NCBI GenBank assembly: GCA_948146395.1
Contig: OX411543.1
Location: forward strand, 19,927,459-19,991,458
Reading direction: 5' to 3'
Origin: Fragum whitleyi
Lineage: Eukaryota; Mollusca; Bivalvia; Cardiida; Cardiidae
DNA: 64,000 nt
Below, piece after piece: positions 44,801-53,731 of this stretch (position 1 is its first letter; the number at the start of each line of letters is the position of its first letter). The position numbers were made by a program, and so were the translations under genes. The notes beneath the pieces were generated by a model that was not told the origin of the DNA, ran no database searches, and saw nothing but the letters and a program-made list of their open reading frames with translations.

Positions 44801-47575
44801 TTCATTGGGGCCATTCTACTTTGCATTTTTTCAATCTGTAAAACAATATCAATTCAAAATTCTATTTGAAAATTAAATAAATGATAGCTAAATATTGAAC
44901 CCTAGATACCACTCCAATTGACGAGAAGATATTGCCGTGGTCAAGGGGGGACCAGATCCGTCATGCACTTGTTTACAATTCGACAGGCGGGTTTAGTTGT
45001 TAAATTATTCTGGAAAAGTCATAACGTTTTTTACAGAAATCATAAAAATCTTAATCGATGAATAAAAAATGGCTCCATCCTTCACAAGATACCTTTAGAA
45101 TTGGTTAACTACAGTTTAAGCAAAAACTAGCTCCGAGCAGAAAAGTCTAATATCAGCCGCAATACTATAATAAGATATCGATAGTGAGTGATTTTACAAG
45201 CATCCAAACCTTTGAAGGTAAACAATAGGTTCTCGTGCAAGAATAAACCGACAATTGTAAGGATTCCCAATTCTTATTGGGAAGAAAGTCGGGAGGAAAA
45301 AAACAACATTGTATTATACTTTAACATAGACATAGTCATGCAATTATTACCTCCCTTTAAAAAATAAACTGCTTAAATAAGATTCTTATTCGCTTTTGAT
45401 GTAGAAATTACGTTACAAAAATAATATTTATAAAGACTTTTAGTATGCAATTTACTATGAAGCAATTGTTTAATATAAAAAGATATACTTTAATTTCTAA
45501 ACCCTAAACAGAAATTATCCATGAATTATATTAATAGGGCACTAGACCTTCTTTAACCTATACCTAAATATTTCTCGTCCGGCAGTGATACAAAATTGAA
45601 TAACGGCATAAGTGTCAACCACGGAAGTGGTTTTGGCTTCAGATATGATAAAAATGTATCTCTCAGGTTATGGTTCAAAATACTATTAATAAGTTAACAA
45701 ATCATCACTTTAAACAATGAGTGCAGTTCAGGACTGACTGATATTCATAGGTGTTTCTTTGGTTGGTACTCAAGACCTTTTCATCCTCTGAGAAGAAACA
45801 AAGATAGATAAAAAAAAAAAGTTAAAACAAATACAACAAATTTACTTGAAATAAGCTTAAACATGATAACAATTACTTTTGTAAAAACAAACACCATTGG
45901 ATATAGGTTAAAGACAGTTTTAGATAGGATTAAATCGTTTTCTCCATTTATGTTTAATTAATAAATGTACCTATTTCAAGTGTGTAAAAGAAATTTTCAC
46001 AGAGTAACAACTCATATTCTAACAAATATTTTTCTAACAGATTTTTTCCTCTCTTTCCCTTTCCTTGAATTTGCAGTGAAATTACGGAAATTTTGTCGAG
46101 ACAACTCCTACCCCCTTTTTTTACATTCACAATTTCTCTTTTCTAATTGAATTCAATATATCACTCTAGAATGCCATCAGGTTCGTTCACCATCAGTACT
46201 TTCAGTGCTTTGATTTTATATTTGCTTTATCTTTTTATTTACTATGTTGGAGAAGTACAAAATAGTCACCTAGCCCACATCCAATAAGTAGCAGTGTATT
46301 TCTTTGATTAAAATCTATCTTCGTGTAATACGATTTCCAGCGTAAACAGGCTTTAAAGTAAGTAGAGCACGCATATCTATAAATGGTTGTTCCAATTATC
46401 CGTCTACAATAATGAAGAAAATTCTTTCTTAGGCCAAAAAAATATAAGATGTCGGTCTGAAATAGTCAGTAACTGATTTTTCCTTATTCAAGGCTATTAT
46501 TTAGATGTTGATAATAACTAATGACTTTTTCACACCTCCATCATTGGAGAGAAGAAATGTATAGTATAGAACAGAACAGAACATAAGTTTAATACATTGT
46601 ATTATACTCATGAAGTGAGATGGTTTTTCACCCTGTTCTTGTCACTTGGCATATAACATTAGGCGAGATGCATCCCTTTTAAGCCCCGTTCCCACTGTCA
46701 CGGTGTTGGTCCCGGACACCCACGGTACCTCCCGGTGGGGAAAGAGCCGGTATTCCGGGATGATCCGGGATCTTTTCTCTAAAAAATGATTCATATTCCC
46801 ATATTCCCGACATTGCCCCGGTGTACCCCCGGTTTACTAGCAGGATCTTCCCGTTCGACCCCGGACTATCCCGATTTGTTCTCGGTTTGCCACGGTGTAT
46901 TTACGGTGCAGGGGCCGGCGTGATCCCGGTTGATCCCGGTACGACCCGGTGTAACCCCGGTCGTCGCCGGTAGCGCACCGGTAGCCGCCGGTATCGCCCC
47001 TTCATATCACGGTTGTATTCCCGGTTTGTCACGGTTTCCCCCGGACCATTCATCCGGGACTAACCGGGGGTCCAAACCGTGACAGTGGGAACGGGGCTTT
47101 AACAACGTTCGGTAGCATGAACTTTTTAAAAGATTAGCCGAGGCTTATTGTTCCGGAAAATATGGAATTTATAAAAAAAAATGTTGAATTTTTCAATACA
47201 GATAAAAACGTTGAGAAATTGACAAGTTGGATGATTTTGGAAAGGTTTTGGAATAAAATTAAACGAGTATGTGAAGCGAGTTTTGAGTGAAATTAAAGGG
47301 AGGTAATGCAATATAGCTATTTTTCTCAAACTGAACAAAATTAGCAATTTGTATCTGTATAGTTTCCTATTTCTTCAAGAACCAATCAGGCGCTTAAGAT
47401 TTCAATTTTGTCAGTGAAATCGCGATTTAGTTTTATCAATTTTGAAGGCAGTTAGCGATATAGAATGGTTTCAGTTGACATGAATGTCAATTTCGCGATG
47501 TTACTAACTGCATCTGTTTACACCCTCTAAATTTTCATTATTTTTGTTAACTTTTCTAAATTTATAAGTAAACGT

Positions 47576-47607
<32 letters not shown>

Positions 47608-50570
47608 TTTTGTATATCTTTTTCACGAGAGGTCTCTGTCGATCATTTTTTTGCTTTTCATGCCCTTCCTTTATGCAATATCGCCGACCGATAACAGTTT
47701 TATGATAAATGTGTACGATAATACTTTCATGACATTCTTGTTTTACAGACAAACCAATTTTACCTGGGACGACTATAATTGTGATGTTAAAGAAAAGTTT
47801 ATTTGTGAATACAGGTATATGTAAACTGTTAGCTTTTAACGAATTCCTTTTTAAAAAACGGGATCAAAAAAGCTTATCTGAAGGTTGAACATTTGTGCGC
47901 CAAATCAAAGAAATAGGCCATGGGCTGAGAATGTTTTTTCCTTCCACCCCACCCCCTGTGGAGTTTTGCGGACTAGCTCAAGCCCTTAGTCTTGTGAGTA
48001 TTTTTAGACGTGTGTATTTTGAGACATGTTAGCCCTCTGAGAGTGGTAGCTTTATCGTGTAACATGACGGTACCTACACCACATATCAAATTTAAATGTC
48101 TGACATTGACATCTTAAAAAACGTTTATTTTGAAGAAAACATTATCAAATGATAAAAATGAGTATATTATCCACTAAAGATATTCCAGAGCAAAAAATAT
48201 TTACCAATACCAGGTAAATATTACACTCCATTATGTAACATATGTTACATTTACATTTAGACCCTATTATCGTAAAAAAATGCCTTATGTTTCTTCCCTA
48301 AATTGTATCAATTAAGAGAAAGCGTTCTTTTGTTATTGTCAAAAAGGCACTCCAGTTATCTTTCCAAAACTGCAAAGAGTACTCTCTACGTGACCAAATG
48401 TACATGTTATACGCAAATTAATATAGTGACCCCCAGTTACGAGCAGTGAATAAAATACGTGTCTTTTTGCTATAAGGTGTAAAATTTATTTCTTATCCAC
48501 TTAATTCTAATACAGTCAAACTTGCTCAAGCGACCACGTCTATTAAGCGACCATTTTTATTAAGCGACCGTTTTCAAATTTCCCTTCTTTAAATTGAAAT
48601 ATCCTAAAAAGTTAGTATTGTTGGTCTAAACATTATTGAAAATGAAACCTTTGTTGTTAAAACTCGACAGAATCGTCTCAATGAGACGATTTTTTTGAGT
48701 TATAAAAACATAGGATTACGCAATAATATGCATATATAATTAAAAAGTATGTTTCTTATATATGAACAAAATTTGTATTAAGCGGCCATTTTCTTAAACG
48801 ACCGTTTTTGGTGGTCCCTGTAGTGGTCTCTTAAAACAAGTTTGACTGTATGTGGTATCCGTGGTCTAGAGGTACAGCGTCGGTCTCTTGACCCGAAGGT
48901 CCTGAGTTCAATTCCCGGGAGCGGCTATCAATCTTGGTTCTTTCATTGGCCCACACATTCGGCGCGAGTACTGGTGAATTTTCTAGGAAGCAGAATCGAG
49001 AGGGATTAATCTAAGTAATAAGAACTTGTTTCCCAATCGATGTAAAATAAATAGGTTTAAATCAAGTTCTAATAAAATTGAACCTATTCACTGAATTGAA
49101 TAAAAAAAATGTCTTGGGAAAATCTTTTGATTTTCTGGGGTTTAAGTGGAGGGTAACGTATATAGCATATAGCTCTTATATGTTGCATCATTACATTGCA
49201 GTCCCTGCATTGCACTGTCCTAAAAACACTAAAATTATTGGTATAATTGCTTCCATGAATAATTTTTATCTTCAAAGAGATATTTCTTAAATTTATTATG
49301 GGTAACGTATGTTATTTTGATGTTACTCCATTGAGCTACCACTTTCAGAGGGCCAATATGTCTCATTTAGTTGCTGTATTGACCAAGTGACCAAAACTCC
49401 CCCTGGGGGATGGGGGGTCTACAGTCAGCTCACGATCTAATATCTTAATCGAAGCAAATCACTCATTTACAGTTAACAACATCATGAAATTGACAAGGTG
49501 AATGATTTTGGAATGATTTCGGAATGAAATTGAATTGGCGTGTTTTGTTTTACGAGTTTTCAGTGAAATTAAAGGGAGATAATCAAATATTGCTACTTTT
49601 GTTCAAGATGAACAAAATAAGCGATATTATGACCTTCCTTCAAATAAAATATGCGTACTTCTCTGTTTTTTACGTCTCCGTGGACCTTAAAATAAAATAT
49701 GCGTACTTCTCTGTATTTAACGTCTCCGTGGACCAGTCAGACACTTTAATGTCCACACAACCTAATAAAATCGTACAATAAATAGATTGATTTGAATTTA
49801 TTGTTGAAAGTCTTGAACGATTTTTAATTGTTTTCTAATGATTTCGGGGGGATCGATTTGAGTGGCTGTTTGGAATGAATGAATGGAGCGCTGAGTAAAT
49901 GATTAAGAATGATTTTGATCGGAATGAGTGTCAATTTCACGATGTTTGAACTGTATATGCGAATGACTGTTGATCCCCGTCCATTTTGTTCTATTTTTTT
50001 AAAAGATCATTTTCATCGAGAGACGATTTTATGCTTTAACTTATATTTTATTACGACTATCAGGTCGCGCACCATTGATTCTTTTCGTTAATTTTGTTTA
50101 CTAAATTATACTTTATTATACATATCTTTGTCGATACTTTAGTCTAGGATTAGCCCAAACAGTCGCACAGTCTGACCTTAAACCGGACTGTCTGCAATCC
50201 ACTTCGTTTTGATAGAATGCCACTGAGCAAGTCTGATTGAAATGTCCATAAATTCGATTATTTACTTTTGAAAAAAATAAAGTAGTGGACCAGTAACAGT
50301 TTCGCAACGTTTCGGAAGTAATGAAATTTAACATGGTTAACCGAGGTTTCCTAATGATTTTCATTAGAAAACCTTGATCAACATTGTGAAAAATCATGAG
50401 TTTCGAAATGTTGCGGAACTATTACGGGTGCAATACCTTAAATTATAAAAGTTGATCAATATTGTAAAGATCATTAGTTAGGGGTCCAATACCTTAAATT
50501 CAGCAGGATAAGGGTTATCAGGGTTTTGTTTCATTTCAGGGACGACGCTGGACTTACGATAGTCGGATGA
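38836..50570 (+). CDS. Secreted C-type lectin 1 (single CTLD, EPS variant), 6 exons
   Basis: Exons 38836-38884, 40100-40188, 41183-41282, 43733-43886, 47749-47814 and 50540-50570 join in frame to 489 bp, 162 residues. All junctions are GT..AG with intron phases 1,0,1,2,2. Residues 1-16 (to about 19) are a signal peptide and 21-151 one long-form C-type lectin domain. YCPDGW opens it, with SCYLF at 31-35, WFGAND at 87-92 and FICE at 148-151. The calcium-site loop reads EPS at 117-119, not EPN or QPD, and the WND position is WDD (137-139), so classical Ca-dependent sugar binding is doubtful. There is one sequon, NFT (134-136). The mature protein has seven cysteines; C79 is the non-standard one. 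Secreted lectins of this type act in bivalve recognition of microbes or food particles (family knowledge). Paralogue of the gene that follows. Confidence 0.92.
39110..39270. repeat. Intronic repeat shared with 42560-42670 and 42940-43200
   Basis: GAAAACAAGGCAAATAGAGG and GTATTGTATGAAAATATC recur as inverse at 42940-43130. Inverted copies within introns 1 and 3 of lectin 1. Confidence 0.6.
39398..39600 (+). mobile_element. SINE family V copy
   Basis: GGTTTGATCCCCGAGTTAC (B-box-like), GATAATCGTACACCTATG, GAAATACCAGAAATCCATGG, GGTGCACCAG. Confidence 0.6.
40100..40188 (+). CDS. Lectin 1 exon 2
   Basis: Acceptor TTCTTTCCAG, donor GTATGTTT; 89 bp. Encodes YCPDGWVRYDDSCYLF, the N-terminal hairpin of a long-form CTLD. 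Confidence 0.93.
40400..40565. mobile_element. Repeat family D: TTAA-flanked palindrome
   Basis: Begins TTAAGGACGTTGAACCG and ends CGGGTCCACTACCTTAA, 166 bp. The centre is CCGAGGTTTCCTAATGA / TCATTAGGAAACCTCGG. Intron 2 of lectin 1. Confidence 0.85.
40945..41007. repeat. Palindrome
   Basis: CATGCTATGATTTGAAAACA..CGCAGTG and ACTGCG..CTTTCAAATCATGATATG are inverted. Confidence 0.75.
41183..41282 (+). CDS. Lectin 1 exon 3
   Basis: Acceptor CTCCTTTCAG, donor GTAAGTAA; 100 bp. Encodes THCKGFSADLLVPET..IYNGC. The Ala-Asp-Leu-Leu motif and following helix are typical CTLD. Confidence 0.93.
42200..42233. repeat. T-run in intron 3 of lectin 1
   Basis: About 21 consecutive T. Low-complexity sequence. 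Confidence 0.7.
42681..42748. mobile_element. MITE family A, terminal fragment
   Basis: TTCAATTTCATTCCTGATC, CACCTTGTCAATTTCACGAT and TTGTTAACTG-TA: only one end remains. Confidence 0.75.
43430..43595. mobile_element. Repeat family D: TTAA-flanked palindrome
   Basis: TTAAGGTGGTGGACCCG to GGTTCCACTACCTTAA, also 166 bp, same central CCGAGGTTTCCTAATGA pair. Only about 140 bp before lectin 1 exon 4. Confidence 0.85.
43733..43886 (+). CDS. Lectin 1 exon 4: long-loop region
   Basis: Acceptor ATACATTGCAG, donor GTAAATAA; 154 bp. Encodes GYFWFGAND, EWVTTGR, DWAPNEPSNSRWGNCA. Nine bases longer than its counterpart in lectin 2. Confidence 0.93.
43996..46217 (+). repeat. Repeat E, copy 1 (long direct duplicate)
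   Basis: From TTTTTGGTGAATAAACGTCG to GGTTCGTTCACCATCAGTAC and beyond. It matches 50755-52246 over most of its length, with about 770 extra bases (about 45264-46030). Ends GGTGAACGAAC / GTTCGTTCACC suggest terminal inverted repeats. No ORF. Intron 4 of lectin 1. Confidence 0.85.
46679..47102. mobile_element. 424-bp CCGG-rich element flanked by TTAA
   Basis: TTAAGCCCCGTTCCCACTGT at the left and ACAGTGGGAACGGGGCTTTAA at the right (about 23-bp inverted ends). The interior is crowded with CCCGGT words spaced 10-11 bp. No ORF. Ends resemble those of the 8030-9045 palindrome. Confidence 0.88.
47199..47510. mobile_element. MITE family A, copy
   Basis: TA-CAGATAAAAACGTTGAGAA at the left, TCGCGATGTTACTAACTG at the right, GGGAGGTAATGC and GAACAAAATTAGC inside. 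Confidence 0.75.
47578..47606. repeat. T-run before lectin 1 exon 5
   Basis: About 29 T in intron 4, 140 bp before exon 5. The Lys-rich minus-strand frame across it is an artefact. Confidence 0.8.
47749..47814 (+). CDS. Lectin 1 exon 5: WDD..FICE
   Basis: Acceptor TTGTTTTACAG, donor GTATATGT; 66 bp. Encodes TWDDYNCDVKEKFICEY. Confidence 0.93.
48513..48848. mobile_element. TA-flanked MITE with CAGTCAAACTTG ends
   Basis: TA-CAGTCAAACTTGCTCAAG at the left and AACAAGTTTGACTG-TA at the right, 336 bp. AAGCGACC / GGTCGCTT-type blocks mirror each other. Tc1/mariner-type ends; no ORF. Confidence 0.85.
48855..49060 (+). mobile_element. tRNA-derived SINE (second family)
   Basis: TGGTCTAGAGG (A-box-like) and GAGTTCAATTCCCGG (B-box-like) in a tRNA-sized head, followed by a body to about 49060. 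Lies 6 bp after the preceding MITE. Not cloverleaf-perfect, so not called as a tRNA gene. Confidence 0.65.
49470..49953. mobile_element. MITE family A, copy with internal duplication
   Basis: TA-CAGTTAACAACATCATGAA at the left, TTTCACGATGTTTGAACTG-TA at the right. ATATGCGTACTTCTCTGT occurs twice 50 bp apart (49640-49740), a small tandem duplication. Confidence 0.85.
50277..50441. mobile_element. Repeat family D, copy
   Basis: AAGTAGTGGACCAGTAACAG to TTACGGGTGCAATACCTTAA with the same central palindrome. About 100 bp before lectin 1 exon 6. Confidence 0.75.
50540..50570 (+). CDS. Lectin 1 exon 6: C-terminal tail and stop
   Basis: Acceptor TTTCATTTCAG; encodes DDAGLTIVG and TGA. 31 bp, matching lectin 2. 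An AATAAA at 50832 lies inside the repeat that begins at 50755. Confidence 0.88.
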
Positions 50571-50754
50571 TCAGCCTGTTAACTCTGTATTGCCGTGTTT
50601 TGTTTTTGTTTGTTTTTTTTTTTTTTTTTTTCGAAACAATTAAGAAGAATGAAATAGCCTTCATAAGTGTTTCTAACTTTTGTTGATATTTTTAAACATC
50701 TTTTCTATGAACACTTAAAATCTGTTTCCAGACAATTCATATTCAACATGCATC

Positions 50755-52116
50755 GTTTTTGGTGAACGAACGTCGTTCACCAGTGTTATATACCATGTCA
50801 GGAAAATCCTGTAGGATGTTAATACATTCGAAATAAAGTAGTGCCTCTTAAGATTCAATTAAGTATCTTTCAAATTTTTTCAACGCAAAATCACTGTTTA
50901 TTTTGTTTATTTCGTCAATGGCATGATACTAGTAATCTTCATCAAGTGAAGATAATGAAAATTCGCCTTGAAAAACACGATATGATCTTTCAATGTTTAT
51001 CAAGGGAATTTTTGATCGGCGTAAGCTTGTCGAGAGTTAAGAGAAAAAACAAAAGTTGTGTCTAAACACCGTAGAGACAGATACGATGTTTTTGACTCAA
51101 GCCTTCGCTGGTGCAATTTGTAGTAAGCAGCCCGAAATTTGTGTTGATTTAGGTCGTGTCCTCTTGAACTAACATTCGGCAATACTCGGGCGATCTCCGA
51201 CGTCTCCGATTTAAATGTAGGTTACACAATCGGTCGAGTCGAGACGAATGCCACACTCAAAACGGTAACGTGGTTTTACATAACTTTTCAACACGCGACA
51301 GTCAGTCTCTAGACGGGTTTAAGAATTATTCGTCACGTGTTTTACATGCACAACCTTCTTGTACATTTATTTGAATAGGGATGAACGCCGCTATTAACAT
51401 TTTTCTGTTAAATTGCGGTGGCTGAAGTAGGGCTGTAAGGATACTCTCGAATATTCGGTTAACCGAATATCTTATTTCCAGCGAAAACGTATCGTATTCG
51501 TCTGTCTGAGAAGCGAACATTGGTAAATACCCAATGCGAAAGACACGGAAGATATTTCATTGGGACCATTCTACTTTGCATTTTTCAATCTGTAAAACAA
51601 TATCAATTCAACATTTTATTTGAAAATTAAATAAGTGATAGCTAAATATTCAACCCTAGATACCACTTAATTGATGAGTAGATATTGCCGTGGTCAAGGG
51701 GGGACTGGATCCGTCATGCACTTGTTTACAATTCGACAGGCGGGTTTAGTTGTTAAATTAATCTGGAAAAGTCATAACGTTTTTTTACAGAAATCATAAA
51801 AATCTAAATCGATGAAAAAAAAACTGGCTCCATCCTTCCCAAAATACGTTTAGAATTGGTTAACTACAGTTTAAGCAAAAACTAGCTCCGAGCAGAAAAG
51901 TCTATTATCAGCCGCAATACTGTAATAAGATATCGATAGTGGGTGATTTTACTTGCATCCAAACTCTTGAAAGTAAAAAATGGGTTCTCGTGCAAAACAT
52001 AAACCAACAATTGTAAGGATTCTTAATTCAGGAATTTTTCCTCTCTTTCCCTTTCTTTGAATTTGCAGTGAAATTTGCGAATAACGGAAATTTTGTCGAG
52101 ACAATTTTCCTATTTT

Positions 52117-52149
<33 letters not shown>

Positions 52150-52246
52150 TTACATTCATAATTTCTCTTTTCTAATTGAATTCTATATATCACTCTAGAA
52201 TGCCATCATGTTCGTTCACCACCAGTACTTTCAGTGCTTTGATTTT
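50755..52246 (+). repeat. Repeat E, copy 2
   Basis: GGTGAACGAACGTCGTTCAC at the left; GTTCGTTCACCACCAGTACT near the right end. Same orientation as copy 1. It starts 185 bp after the lectin 1 stop codon. A (TTA)n run occurs at 52127-52150. Confidence 0.85.
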
Positions 52247-52282
52247 CCATAGGGGTCCGAAAATACCCACCTAATTCATACA

Positions 52283-52314
52283 GACCAATAATATAAACGT
52301 TTATATTATTGGTC
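52283..52314. repeat. Perfect 32-bp palindrome
   Basis: GACCAATAATATAAAC joined directly to GTTTATATTATTGGTC, no loop, no mismatch. Flanks ACCCACCTAATTC and GGAGGTAGGGTGG extend it imperfectly to about 52258-52340. Confidence 0.9.
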
Positions 52315-52825
52315 TATATGGAGGTAGGGTGGTAATTTCGAACCTCCTTGTTACTCCTTAATGTGTACAAACCAAAGTACAACTACAAGCCGAATTACTT
52401 TAAAAAAGACCCAAAATTATTACACTTATGTGCGAGGTACTTTTCAGTTTACGCTAAAGTCCGAGAGATATTCCAAATGTAGAAGAGGTTTATTGGAGTG
52501 CGGATTTCAAAAAAAAAAATAACCTTCAGTAGAAGGTGAAATAGAATCAGAAAAATAGCCAAGTGCGTAACGTTTCTACACTAGTCAGCCCGTGCAATTT
52601 GCACAGTCTGACCAGTTTAGGCATTTTACGCACCACCAAGATGGTTCCTTTTCGCTTGATTATTCACATTTATCGTTTTTTTCTTTGTATATTCAATTAT
52701 CATTTACTTTATAAAACATCAATAATTTGTCCACTTTTACAAATGTAAAACACAAACAATAAATAAATAAAGTATAAACTTTAAACTTAAATTTTCACGT
52801 AAAATATCTTCCTTGGTACTCCATT

Positions 52826-52890
52826 TTAAGGTAGTGGATCCGCAACACTTCGGAACTCCTGATCTTTCAAAACTTTATCCGAGATTTCCC
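52826..52890. repeat. Repeat family D, partial
   Basis: TTAAGGTAGTGGATCCGCAA, then a diverged middle; right half lost. Confidence 0.55.
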
Positions 52891-52959
52891 TACGAAATAT
52901 TTTGCATAAGTTAAGATAGTAAACCGGAATAGTTCAACCACGTTACGGAAGTCAAGAAC

Positions 52960-53668
52960 GTTAGCAGTGTTTGCCATGTGAGTTTTCATTGAAAAATATG
53001 CATGTATACGCTTTAGAGTAAAAAAGTAATACCTGTTTGCTTTGAACTTTTATCGCGTGGTTGTGGAGTCATCAGGAAATTTCCTTTTAAAAACAGGATG
53101 GAATCATCGACCTAGGAAAAGCGCCATATGGAAAATTTTTTCGCTTATAAATGCAGAAGTCCATAAATATCATCATATTGCATCTAGTTGATCTTTGATA
53201 AGATGACTGTAGGGTCATAGAGAATGCCTCTCATTAAAATTGAATGGGTCCATCAGGAATACCTAGTGAAACGTACCTAATGTTTTTTTTTTTTATTTAA
53301 AGTATTCTTATTTTCACAATATAATCCACATGTCCACGCGTATTCCTCTAAACTTTCTAAGGATTATTATGTGATAATCATGGAGGTTTTGTGTGAAAAT
53401 TGAAGAAAATGGAGGTAAATGGGCCTTAAGGAATATCAAATATACATTTTTTCACTGTACACATTCTTTTTAAATCAGTGAAGTTCCTTTAATTTCAGAA
53501 TAATATGAGGAAAATCTTGACAGTCTCGACAGCGTATTTGTCCCCTATGGACCTCTTATTAAGTAATACAAAGATTAATGAGACAATAAAATAAGGCAAT
53601 ATTTTACTCTCTAACCTATGAACTATTACGTTATCCAAGGCAAAATGATAAGAAGTTAGAGACCGACA
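52960..53668. other. Intergenic between lectin genes
   Basis: No repeat family or gene recognised. AT-rich. It presumably includes the lectin 2 promoter. Confidence 0.4.
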
Positions 53669-53678
53669 TTTTTTTCAG
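53669..53678 (+). promoter_or_regulatory. Acceptor-like site just before lectin 2 ATG
   Basis: TTTTTTTCAG lies 5 bp before the start codon. It suggests that the start-codon exon may be preceded by a non-coding 5' exon, trans- or cis-spliced. Sequence evidence only. Confidence 0.35.
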
Positions 53679-53682
53679 AAAA

Positions 53683-53731
53683 ATGGAATCTCTATTTGTT
53701 TTGATAATTCAGATGACCTTCTTTACGGCAG
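53683..53731 (+). CDS. Lectin 2 exon 1: signal peptide
   Basis: MESLFVLIIQMTFFTA ends at donor GTTTGATT, phase 1, 49 bp. Confidence 0.88.

Noticed and set aside
47504..47752. Lys-rich minus-strand frame
   Set aside because: It crosses a 29-T homopolymer and lies over lectin 1 exon 5 acceptor on the other strand.
48855..48930. Functional tRNA gene
   Set aside because: Arms do not pair well by eye and a SINE-like body follows.
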